Shown here in pieces: positions 1 to 10,230 of a DNA stretch of 64,000 nt (the first letter of the stretch is position 1; every line of letters begins with the position of its first letter). Both the position numbers and the translations under genes were made by a program. Source of the stretch: Nipponacmea schrenckii (taxonomy: Eukaryota > Mollusca > Gastropoda > Lottiidae); the NCBI GenBank assembly GCA_030562195.1, contig JAUJPP010000003.1:32866602-32930601 (forward strand). The letters are read 5' to 3'. The notes under the pieces were generated by a model. The model did no database searches and was not told the origin of the DNA. It saw only the letters and a program-made list of their open reading frames with translations.

Positions 1-447
1 CTGCTAATCAAAATAATTTGAACTTGTATTTTCTTTTGTTAATTGAATGTATGAGATCATGACGACACTTAAAAATTTCTTGAGGCATTTTCAGGTTATC
101 TGATGGCCATTGTTAATAAGTACACACACTTTGAAAATAATGAACTCATAAATTGAAATTAAATAAAGAAGTTGTTGACTGTCAACTTGACATTTTTACG
201 TCATACAATCCCGGATTCTTATTTAATTCATGTGGAAAGTAATTTGTAGTGTCTTTATCCATAAATTATTCCTCAACTGTAATCCTCTTTTGGAGGAGGG
301 TAAATTACTTTTATACAGAATACTTTTAAACTTATGGAATGACCTTTTTCAGAGTTTGTTATTTCGGATAAACTTTGAAATAGAAATGGAAACTTTTATG
401 CAGTTTATCAGCCTTTACACTTATGTATTCTCTGAAAAAAAAGAAAG
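1..447. other. AT-rich sequence without a recognised gene
   Basis: No exon with plausible splice sites or recognisable protein similarity was seen. Short open frames here are no longer than chance allows. Confidence 0.5.
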
Positions 448-725
448 AACGAAACAAATATATTTTACAAGGATAACAACTTAGGTTCACAAGTCCGCCG
501 TGACAGGGATCCTTTCTACCAGCTGGTCCTTGGCCAAAACTCTTGGCATTGATCTTTCCCAGATTACCGTGCCCATTTACAGCTGGGTGGACTGGAATGA
601 TGAGTGAAGATGACTTATTCAAGGTCATCTAACTTTCACACTCCGGTCGAGGTTAGAACTCACGTCTGACATTTTCAACGTATCCAAGTAAATGCCATTA
701 AGTTAAGAACCAACGCTATAACAGA
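448..725 (-). mobile_element. SINE-like repeat, family 1, copy A
   Basis: The best-preserved copy of a repeat found at least five times in the window. On the minus strand it reads a tRNA-like head with a B-box-like AGTTCTAACCT (RNA polymerase III internal promoter), then a body containing CCAGCTGTAAATGGG and CCAAGGACCAGCTGGTAG, and an A-rich end near AGTTGTTATCCTTGTAAAATA. Other copies lie at about 4831-5095, 6465-6745, 8412-8622 and 10086-10230, with a decayed relative near 27478-27640. The tRNA origin is inferred from the B-box alone; the A-box is not clear. Confidence 0.6.
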
Positions 726-1600
726 ACTGTAAAGAGCTTTTTTAAAATGTTTTATGTGCCACTATCTAGGATTGTTTCATTCCTCAGGCGAACTTCAGTT
801 ATTCCTCTAAGATAATTATTTTTACCTTTCAAACACCCCAATTTCTAAAATCATTTGTTAAATAATGTCACTTATGCTTATTTTTTAAGATTTCTAATAA
901 TGTCTGTCAAAATATTTGGTTTTACGGAGTTATCTGACCTTGAATATTAAAGATTATTGTGGTCAGGGAAGGTATTTGGTGATTATTAAATAGAAAGGAT
1001 AGGTCTAGTTTGATTGCAGTAATGAGGCATGGAATTTTAATCAGAGTCAGTTGAGTAGATAAGAATGGGTAAAATGTCTCTCATATCATATTTAAGAAGA
1101 TTAATTTCAGCCTTCACTGGCTGTTTGATATCATCAAAGCTTAATAGTCAAATACAATGCAGTTACCTACTCTTCTGAAACTGATTGGGCTGATGAAGAT
1201 GGGCAACAACACCTTGTACAATAAGGAAAAATTTGAGGGATCTTTAAAATATGCACACAGTGTCTTGGTAACTTAACTGTCACAATATATTTCCTTAAAA
1301 ATACATAATAGTTTGATATTTTCACATTTTGATTGATCTAGATATCAGTTGACATTTTTGGAGGATTGTCTTTTCTTATGATCAATCAGTACATGTAGGC
1401 CTATATAGCTTTCTTTTTGTAAAGTACCAACAATATACTTTGAATTATTGTTAGATTCAAATAAGGAGATTAGCTTATTTAAAGATCCATTTTTGTGTTG
1501 AACTTTTCTAATAAATTAATAAGACAGATAGACCACGACTCAATAAGACAGTGTTCTCAGGAGCTGGATAAGGCTGCAAAGGGCCTTTTTATTAGGCTCT
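726..1600. other. AT-rich sequence, nothing recognised
   Basis: No coding exon, structured repeat or RNA gene was recognised. Confidence 0.5.
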
Positions 1601-1608
1601 GCATGATA

Positions 1609-1752
1609 CTTAGAGGGATTAGTGAGATAGCAAACTGAGAGGTAGGTATCCCTCTAAGTACTGATGAAGGATAGCTACATTGTAAGTCCGAAACGTCTGT
1701 TAAACTCCTATATAGTTTTCATATCAAAAGTCTTTACCATTGTTAGAGGGAT
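1609..1752 (+). ncRNA. Possible hammerhead-ribozyme-like motif with inverted repeat
   Basis: The core strings CTGATGA (1661-1667) and CGAAACGTC (1689-1697) have the order and spacing of a hammerhead ribozyme, with a possible stem II between them (GGA pairing with TCC). An extra A after CTGATGA and a stem I rich in wobble pairs weaken the case. Just upstream is a perfect 11-bp inverted repeat, CTTAGAGGGAT at 1609-1619 and its complement at 1648-1658. The core TTAGAGGGAT recurs at 1743-1752. Such motifs are known in Penelope-like elements, but no reverse transcriptase is seen nearby. Confidence 0.25.
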
Positions 1753-2195
1753 ACGTATTTTTCATTTTAAACTTATGTATACATTTCATGTATAATAATC
1801 TTTGAAAGTGATACAGATAAGTGAAATTGAGCCCTTAGTAGCTGATAATGGTTAGTTACTATTTTGAACTCTCAGAATGAATATTGACCTTTTCAAACTA
1901 TCCAAATTTTTTTTTAAAAATATTTCTCAAATAAGTTATTGACATATATATTTTATACCAAGAAATGTACTTAAATTTTACAGCCTACAATTATGTGTTA
2001 TGCAAATAATGTAAAAGTGCCCTCGTTTTTATCAACCTCATGAATACCTTCTTTGTTGACTCAAATAGTAAAATTTTATCTTAATTCATTTAAGAGCTAT
2101 AATTTTCACAAGTGCTTTCTATTTTCTTGATAATAATCATTATTAAAAATAATTATTAGCGATTTATCCAATGCTATCAAAAAGGTTGTCTTTAA

Positions 2196-2461
2196 AGGGA
2201 TTGTAAACAGTTTTCAATGCATATCAAAGACATGTTAAAACATTCTATTTACTTCTCTGATTCCTGCTATTCCATTTAGTGTTGGATGACATTATTAATT
2301 GCATAATACTACCTGTTTCATTTAAGACCTTTGCGTTAAGTGACTGTTTTAGAAGAATTGAAAGAACCATAGAAATCTGTTTGAAAATTGGAAGGCTGTA
2401 AGAGTCCCAAATACATGTATATATACATTAAAAAATTCCAAATAACCTCTTTACAGACCCT
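2196..2461. mobile_element. Short TTAA-flanked inverted-repeat element (MITE), copy 1
   Basis: A 266-bp segment flanked by TTAA on both sides (2192-2195 and 2462-2465). Its ends are imperfect inverted repeats: AGGGATTGTAAACAG on the left and the complement of AGGGTCTGTAAAGAG on the right. It has no coding capacity. TTAA target sites are used by piggyBac and Kolobok transposases; the superfamily cannot be settled from the ends. It is the weakest of the three TTAA elements in the window. Confidence 0.4.
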
Positions 2462-3769
2462 TTAAAATTCATGCTAAATCTTGTATGAAATAGATTCTGA
2501 CACCTTTGATGTTTCCCGAAATTTTTGGTACAGTACATTTGGTCGTGTCATCAATTCATGTGTTGGAGACACTAAAGGGAAGAAAATCGTTGCTCAAATA
2601 TTAGCTAGCCATTGTCCAAGTAAAAGTTTTGATGGTTTTAAATCCCATCTTGGACCCAAGTTTACTTTTTGTGTTGATTTTTAGTCAATATTACAGCTAT
2701 TTGTTTGAAATGTTGATTCTAGTGAGACTGAAGTTTTCAACTGCTGAAGCTCCCATCAGAAACATCAATAATATATAGCCTAATTATGTCTGGAATTTTT
2801 GAAAAAAAAACATCTACCGGGATTTAAAGGAAGCTTGTCACTTATATTTAGAAATTAAATCAATGTTTCTGTCAATCTCACCTTATTATTAGCCAAGAAC
2901 ATCAGCGTCATGTGATTAGTATGCAGCTCAATGTACATGAGGGTATTACAATCCTACCATGATCTGACAATGTTTTTCTTGTTTTGTTAACAATTTAGAT
3001 ATACCTGTAAATTGGACAAATTGTAACAGGCAAACATGAATTAACTTTAAATTTAAACTTTTAACATTTTAATAAAAATTGTTCAGATCATAGAGCAGGT
3101 TAGGTAAAGTATTTGGTTCAAATTTGAATGGAATAAATACTAAATTAGCCTCTTATATATTTGTATTTAAGTCATCATGGTCACTAACTTTAACATTTAC
3201 TAATGCAGGAGATCTAATGAAATTTTTCTTATCACCAATATAAGTCTAAATTTAATTAAAATTTTGATAATATCAAGCTTTATTGGGTCAATATATTTCA
3301 TTCATTCAACCAGTAGGTTAATTGTTTATTTATTTATTCCGTCAGTCAATTATTCTATCTGTATTGTTCACCTTATGATGATATCTAAGATAACCCATGG
3401 TAGGTCAAGAAATTAGGTAGATTAAATTAAGATAAATATAATATAAATGTGGTTTCAGTGTTATTCAAATTCATAACTTTTAATAAAATTCTAATGTTAT
3501 TACATGAATGTATGTCTCCTATGATAAGAAGGGGGCTCTGTTATCAGGCATTTGATAGAATTATTTTTGAAAGTAGACTAGTGTTTTCATTTGTATTACT
3601 TATCCCCTGCATGTGAATATTTCGTCAATTTAATTATAAAGGCAATTAAAACTCCATACATGTGTACAGGTCATAAAAAATGCAGGAGATTTGTCTTGAC
3701 AAATCGGGAGATTGGGTAAAAATTCAGGGTACTCTTTTTTCCAGAACATCGATCTTATTTGTGTTTATC
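2462..3769. other. AT-rich sequence, no supported gene
   Basis: A 67-codon open frame at 2481-2684 starts from a TTG, lacks splice context and resembles no family I know. Nothing else was recognised. Confidence 0.45.
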
Positions 3770-3993
3770 CTCTTCCTCACCCTCTCTTCCTTCACCATCT
3801 CTTCCTTCACCATCTATTCCTTCACCATCTATTCCTTCACCCTCTATTCCTTCACCCTCTCTTCCTTCACCCTCTCTTCCCTCACCCTCTCTTCCCCCAC
3901 CCTCTCTTCCCTCACCCTCTCTTCACCCTCTCTTCCTTTACCCTCTCTTCCCCCACCCTCTCTTCCTTCACCCTCTCCACCTTCACCTTCTCT
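3770..3993. repeat. 15-bp polypyrimidine minisatellite
   Basis: About fourteen copies of a 15-bp unit close to CTTCCTTCACCCTCT. The first copies read CCATCT and later ones CCCTCT, so variants are grouped along the array. The plus strand is almost pure pyrimidine. Because the period is a multiple of three, all three plus-strand frames stay open, producing apparent 80 to 131-codon ORFs that are artefacts. Confidence 0.85.
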
Positions 3994-4830
3994 ATACAGA
4001 GTAATGATTTCTAATTACCAACAACTAGCTGGGCTTAATAAAAATTCTATAGCCAAACACCAAACACGTCACTAGACAAAGTGATATCTAGTGTTGTTTG
4101 TACTTTTATGACATTATTCATGCATAACATGTATCTTAAACTTTGCTTATTGTATTTATGTTTAGTCCAATAAGAGCACACACCTTCAAGAACCTGTATA
4201 TTTAATTTGTACACAATTTGTATAGTTTTGTAATTATCCCTTTGGCATTGAAGGGCTAAAGGTTTCAAGGGGTTTTCAATGAGATTACATATATAAAAAA
4301 AGAGGCAGATAAACTGGCTATTCTTAAAAATTTAATAGTTGCTGTATTTAATTTTTTTGACCACTGTTTTGTCATGTAAGAGGTATTGTTAAATCAACTT
4401 TTCATTTTTAAAAATCATGTCAAGTGTTCAATAACTCAATATTTTAGATTAAAGGGACATCACTCTATTATTCTTATAGAAATCAGGTTATTGTTTCAAC
4501 TTGCTTTGATGTGTACCTTTATAATCTACATCATATTTATCAAATGTTTGCTTTAAACAACCCAATGATCATTTTTATTTTCCCCTTTTGTAAATGTATA
4601 TAAGAGTGGTTTAATGCACCCACCATCATCAAATACAGTCTATTGATAAATGTTATGTAGGATTGTACAATCTTTATTGAATATAGTGGTTACTATTGTA
4701 ACAAAATTGTTATAACTTTTCAAAAACAGGGTCAAATGGGGATAGGAATTCAAACATTTAATTTAGTATTTATTGTTCTGCACCTTCAACTGAAGGAGGA
4801 CCATTCTTTTGCAGTATGACTTAAATTGTA
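3994..4830. other. AT-rich sequence, nothing recognised
   Basis: No gene or clear repeat was seen. TTAAAGGGACATC near 4450 resembles one end of the TTAA elements, but no matching right end was found. Confidence 0.4.
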
Positions 4831-5095
4831 GAAAGAAAGAAACAACTATAGTTTTCAAGGCATTGTATTGAAGATTCACTTAGTATTCTTTTACCTTGAT
4901 CCTTCGCGAAATATTTTGGCATAGATCTTTCCCAAACGTTCCTTCTAATTTATAGTTGTATTGACTGGAATAACAAGGAAAGAGGACTTTCTCAAGGTTT
5001 CCAGAATTTCACAGGCCGATCAAGATTAGAATCTACAATCACCATTTGTTGGAAGTAACAATGGAAATGGTCTCAAGTAAAGTTTCTAACTGACT
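4831..5095 (-). mobile_element. SINE-like repeat, family 1, copy B (decayed)
   Basis: A diverged copy in the same orientation as copy A. It keeps GAAAGAAACAACTATA at one edge, the central GGCATAGATCTTTCCC block and AAGATTAGAATCTACAATC at the B-box position. Many substitutions suggest that it is old. Confidence 0.5.
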
Positions 5096-6464
5096 ATGTT
5101 CCAGAATCATGTTGAGTTTTAGTTTGAATGAATAATATATGAAACGTTAGTGAACATTAGAAGTAGTTTCTGTCAATGAATACACCAGCAAACATTACTA
5201 TGTTTGTCTAATTTCATAATATGTTTGTAGTGCTAACAAAGAAGTGTAAATATGGATAGCACATAACATTGGGGAAAAGGATGAATTAAATTTTTGTAAT
5301 ACATGTAGTTATTTCTACATTTCAAATGTATTAATTCTTGAAGATATTGTGAGTTACTTGCTCTCTGATTTAAAGGACTTTGCTTCAATCCAGGGTTAAA
5401 TCAAAATATTATGACTTTCTGATTTTTTCCATGGCTTCATGTACTAGGCTGTGCATGATACCTCAAGCATTTTCAGTCCACAGAAAAGTAGGATGTATAT
5501 CAATATCTCTACTTTTGTTATACATGCACATTATTTATCTATGTGCTGATGAGTTGACAAACTGACCTAGGATTTATTTTGGCATGTATGGGAAAACAAG
5601 GAAAAGATCATTGCTAAAAATGATGCATATTCATGTTTTAATGTAGGCTTGTTGTCTTATTTTCATGTCTGTTTTTAATTGCTGGTTTTGAAAAAAATTT
5701 AATTGTTTTTAACTTTCCGGTTATATGTCCGTTTTAACATATCATGTCTCAGAGACCAAAAATAGTAGGAAAAATATATTATTTTATTGTCATGTTTTTT
5801 GTGACATTTATCGAAGTTAAGACATTTATTGAAATTAAGTTAGTGTATATGTTTTTTATAGTAATTGAAAACCAAAGATGGTCTTTTAAGAAATCAATTA
5901 TATATTTTGACAAACATCTTATCTTCTTTCAAGTTTTTCAATTATCAATTTTTGCTTATTCCTTTCTATGGCCTATGAAATATGCTTTGTATGTTTTTTA
6001 CAGTGTGAATTTTGAATAAAAACATGATAAAAAAGTGATAATATGCAAGTCCTAAAAGGTACGCTATAGTATGCTTTGACGTATGACATGAGGTGAAGCC
6101 AATTTGATGGATCATTGATCTTTAAGGTCATCAGATAAGCAAAATATTTCACCAATTTCATTTTATAGCTCTTTTATTTTAGGCTTTACAAAAGTCATAA
6201 AGAAATACTATATAGCTTTTAGAATATCTTTTTTATAGTTTGTCCAGATTTTCAGATTTTTGTGTAAGCAACAAGGATAAACTTCAGATCTAACTGGGAA
6301 GTATATTCTCAATAGAATCGTATATTTTCCTTGTTAAAAAAAAGTCATATTAAAATTACGCAAAATGTATCACCTAACAGGAAGAAATTTGATTACATTT
6401 TCAATACCTTTTAATTTCTTTCTGAGAGATTTTTTGTAGATATATGTTCCTGATGTAAAGAAAA
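5096..6464. other. AT-rich sequence, no supported gene
   Basis: Open frames at 5380-5565 and 5744-6019 encode strongly AT-biased hydrophobic residues and have no splice or family support. Confidence 0.45.
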
Positions 6465-6745
6465 AAAGGAAGAAAGAAACAACTATATTTTACAAGGATA
6501 ACAATTTAGGTTCACAAGTCTGCCGTAACATAGGTCCTTTTTTACAAGATGGTCCTTGGCCAAACCTCTTGGCATTGATCTTTCTTGGATTATCCATACC
6601 CAATTACAGATGGGTGGACTAGAATTATGAGTGAAGATAACTTATTCAGGGTCATATTACTTTCACTCTCCAGTCCAGATTAGAACTCACATTCAACATT
6701 TTCAATGTATCCAAGGTAACGTCATGACGTTCTAACTGCTGTGCT
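6465..6745 (-). mobile_element. SINE-like repeat, family 1, copy C
   Basis: A near full-length copy closely matching copy A, including TTTTACAAGGATAACAAT, TGGTCCTTGGCCAAA and the B-box-like region AGATTAGAACTCACA. It is oriented on the minus strand. Confidence 0.6.
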
Positions 6746-7537
6746 TCAGAAAATGTGAATTATCTGATACACATTTCTTGAAGCGTGAATTTTATGGGTA
6801 TAATGAAATTATTTTTTTGTGTCTTGACATTCTTCTTCTCCACACTTTTTTGAATGTGGTATCTAGAATTAATTTGTTTAAAGCATAGTGAAATGAAAGT
6901 CTACATAATCCCAAGTAGGGGGATTTTTAATTTCATTTCACCTAGTACTCTCTTTTGAACACAAACTGAATAAAAGACCCTTGTAAAAATGAACATTTAG
7001 TGTGATACTATGAAATTTAAATTAAGAAAGTCCATCTATTCAATAAGCTCTTTTATGTGTTATACTCACTTCTCTGGGCCATCAAATGAAGCATGACGTA
7101 GATTACAGGGGGTAGAACAACATTGATTTTTGAAGTTGTATTTTATTCTGCTCCATTTGGTTTAATGTGTGTTTGTCGACATAAATATTTGATAAATAGA
7201 CTTTGGACTATCCTATTGCATGGATGGATGTGTTTAAATTTGAGGTTTGTTTCTCATGATTTCTCTTTGGACTATAGGGCCTGCAAAATCTAGTCTAATT
7301 TTTAAGAAATTTTTCTGTAGGTTTTATTTTTACTTTGACAGTTAGAGCTTACTTTTCTGAATCACCATGTTCTGCCACTCTGCAACTTGACTTGTCAACA
7401 CAGTATCCCTGTCAGATAGTCCAGTGAGCCAAATTGATGTTTTATTTGGTGTATTCAATAGTATTCCTCTGATTTTGTCCAGATGGTCTTATGGCCTTCA
7501 CTTTGCTATAAAAAGTTTGAAGAAAATAAACTCTTAA
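6746..7537. other. AT-rich sequence, nothing recognised
   Basis: No gene or structured element was recognised. Confidence 0.45.
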
Positions 7538-7820
7538 AGGGATACTTCATCTTAGAATGATATAAAGAACTCTACTTCTCAGTAAATGTACCTGCTGCCA
7601 TAAATGACATAAAAAAAAATAAATATCCAAAAAACTAAGTAATTATCTATAAAGATGCATTTGAGTATTGAACATCCCTTAATAAATTGATTAAGCCTTT
7701 TTCAAAAATGACTTAGGTTTGGGTTTTTTACTTTTGACACCAGATAAGTTCACTGATGAATATATATTGACCATTCTTGACAATTTAAGTTTTACTTTCA
7801 TGCTAAGACGCAGTATCCCT
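7538..7820. mobile_element. Short TTAA-flanked inverted-repeat element (MITE), copy 2
   Basis: A 283-bp element between TTAA at 7534-7537 and TTAA at 7821-7824. The left end AGGGATACTTCATCTTAG mirrors the right end CTAAGACGCAGTATCCCT with three mismatches in 18. It is noncoding. The TTAA target duplication and paired ends support a nonautonomous DNA transposon. Confidence 0.65.
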
Positions 7821-7824
7821 TTAA

Positions 7825-8411
7825 GGTTATGGTTTGAATTGAAATCTTATGTATTTCTATTTATATAAAGTTCAATAAGACATATTAGTGTCAATCAATT
7901 TTCCAATTTTAATCAATTTGAGATAAGCTTGGGTCATTCCTTTAAAACCCAATTAAATAAAAAGAATTCAAGATGCTTGTACACAACCCAGACAAATTAT
8001 ATAAGTTGTCTGTATACTAGTTAAATAGATCAGATATGTAAGATGTAGTGACATGCTCTAAAAATCTCTTAACATCAGTCTACATGTAGATGTCATCTGT
8101 CACTTGAAAAATCTAAAATTAACATATCAAATCACTGTTTGCTTCAATTACTGTTTTTTTGCATACTTTCATTGGTGTCGTCTGCACATAAATGTTTTTA
8201 ATGTTATTTACCTTTATAAGGTTTTTTCCTTAATAATGTAACATTTAAGTTGCAGGTGTGAACATGATTTTTATAACTTCATTCTTTAATGAAAATTATT
8301 TTGGAAACCCAACACATTCTTTAAAATCATTGAATGATTTTTATATAATGTTCATCAACTGAGATATATCGCACTGGAATGCTGCACGAGAAAGTCATCA
8401 TTTTCAAGGCA
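7825..8411. other. AT-rich sequence, nothing recognised
   Basis: No coding or repeat signal was recognised. Confidence 0.4.
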
Positions 8412-8622
8412 TCAAACAGCAGTTGGTTCTTTATGTCATGATGTCATGACCTTGAATAAGTCAGCTTCACTCATAATTCCAGTCTAACCAGCTGTAATTG
8501 GGTGGGATAATCTGGATAAGATCAATGCCAAGATGTTTTGCCAAGGACCAGCTGGTAGAAAGTATCCCTGTCACAGCAGACTTATGAACCTAAGTTGTTA
8601 TCCTTGTTAAATACAGTTTTCA
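8412..8622 (+). mobile_element. SINE-like repeat, family 1, copy D (opposite orientation)
   Basis: A copy on the plus strand, starting near AGCAGTTGGTTCTTTATG and running to TTATCCTTGTTAAATAC. It keeps the body but lacks the segment with the B-box seen in copies A and C, so it is internally deleted. Confidence 0.55.
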
Positions 8623-9837
8623 ATGCTCATGTTCCGTAATTATTGATGATCTCATTTGGCAAAATCAAACTGTTAACACCCAAGATTTGATAATTGTCTA
8701 ATATTAGAAGAATAAGAAACCTTGGATTTTAATTCTGGAAAAATTATAAGATAGCAGATTTTGGTCAAGCTTCATTAGGAGTTTTGATCCTGTTCTGAAT
8801 TGATGTTTTCTGTGACTTGTCATGAAATTTTTGACAAATTATGATTGAAGTAATGCTTTTCAGTCAGGCTATATCCTCTGACATGAAAAAGATTTCAAGG
8901 AACAAGCTAAGGAAAATCACTTAATAGTAGGGGGAAGGGATGTAATGCAACAGGTAATAGAGAAATGTTGCTTAACCTTTGACCTCCAGTGGAAAAATAC
9001 TAAGAAAATAAGTTAATAAGTTTCATTAAGAAAGTTAATCCCTGAGTACAGATTAACCTTTAAATGTAGATTAAGTAATATAAGAGCTATATGAAGAAAT
9101 AGAAGTTAGCCAACATGTTATAGGCTCAACATAAATGATCAACCATATGTAGGACATTTTAAACATTTGACACAATGATAAATGATTGACTGTCACTTAC
9201 AAGATATTTTGACGTCACCATCCATCACAACACATTGATTGGAAATTAAAAATTACTATGCGATATACGTATTAGTATTCATAAAATATTTACTAGAGTA
9301 ACTGTTAATGTGATGTTTTATAAAGTGCCTGCAGGCTCTATCCACAATTTCCCGCCATATAATAAATAACATAGTGATGTGTTGTCTTTTGGCCGAGATA
9401 CTGCAATGGTGTACCACAGGACTCACCAGGTAGGAATCTATTTTAGTTTTCAAGGATTATAGTGTTGAAATTACAGTCTGATAATCTCTACTAAAAAAGT
9501 GAAATTAAATGTCTCAAAAAATGTTATAAAAAAGTTCTAAGAGTTGAAAATGTGCGAGATTAAGATACTTCTTATCATTTAAACCAATTGTGTCCTGGGT
9601 AACATTTAAATGCCTTAAATGTGATTGGTAAATGATGGTTCAGTCAACTATCTTGGCGAATGAAAATATTGGTGCATACTATTGCAGACAATTCTATTCT
9701 GTAAATCCTTTCCTTAAATGACTTTCATTGAACCTGTTTTATTCACTTCAATATATTTCTCTGCCAAATGGCATTACGCAATTTTTAATCAGAGTGACTT
9801 ATTTTGATTTTGACATTGTGGTTTGACTTGTGATACA
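8623..9837. other. AT-rich sequence, nothing recognised
   Basis: No supported exon or repeat was seen. Confidence 0.4.
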
Positions 9838-10085
9838 GTCGGAGGGACTGACATGGAAAAAGCGTCTAGTCGTTCGGATGGGACAATAAACCGAGGCCCC
9901 GTGTGCTACAGGCTGTGCACGTTAAAGATCCCTTGACAGTTGGAAATCGCAAAAAGAGTAGGCTAATGCCGCTGTCCTGGCAAAATTTCCCTCATTGCAC
10001 ACTGCATGGCGTTGCCCGTCTTCATTAGCCCATAAGGTGCAGAAGAGTAGGACGTAAAGCTCCATTCATTTCATTTTCATTTACA
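9838..10085 (+). mobile_element. SINE-like repeat, family 2, copy P
   Basis: Contains GCGTCTAGTCGTTCGGATGG and AATAAACCGAGGCCC near its start, then a 3' region GGTGCAGAAGAGTAGGACGT and a tail of ATTC/ATTT repeats. I associate the head motif with mollusc SINEs from general knowledge. Related pieces lie at 20084-20245 (minus), 14665-14720 (minus, 3' end only) and 17095-17150 (plus, 3' end only). Confidence 0.6.
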
Positions 10086-10230
10086 GAACGGTAAATTTTA
10101 CAAGGATTACAATTTAGGTTCACTAAAAAGGATCCTTTCTACAAGCTGGTCCTTGGCCAAACCTCATGGCATTGAATTTTCCCGGATTATCCATACCTAT
10201 TTACAGCTGGATGGACTGAAATTACAGTGA
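10086..10230 (-). mobile_element. SINE-like repeat, family 1, copy E (partial)
   Basis: A partial copy directly abutting the tail of the family 2 SINE. It holds TTTTACAAGGATTACAATTT through ACAGCTGGATGGACTG and ends before the B-box region. The junction suggests that one element inserted at the edge of the other. Confidence 0.5.

Noticed and set aside
3680..4075. Overlapping 81- to 131-codon ORFs rich in Ser, Pro, Leu and Phe
   Set aside because: They are translations of the 15-bp minisatellite in all three frames.
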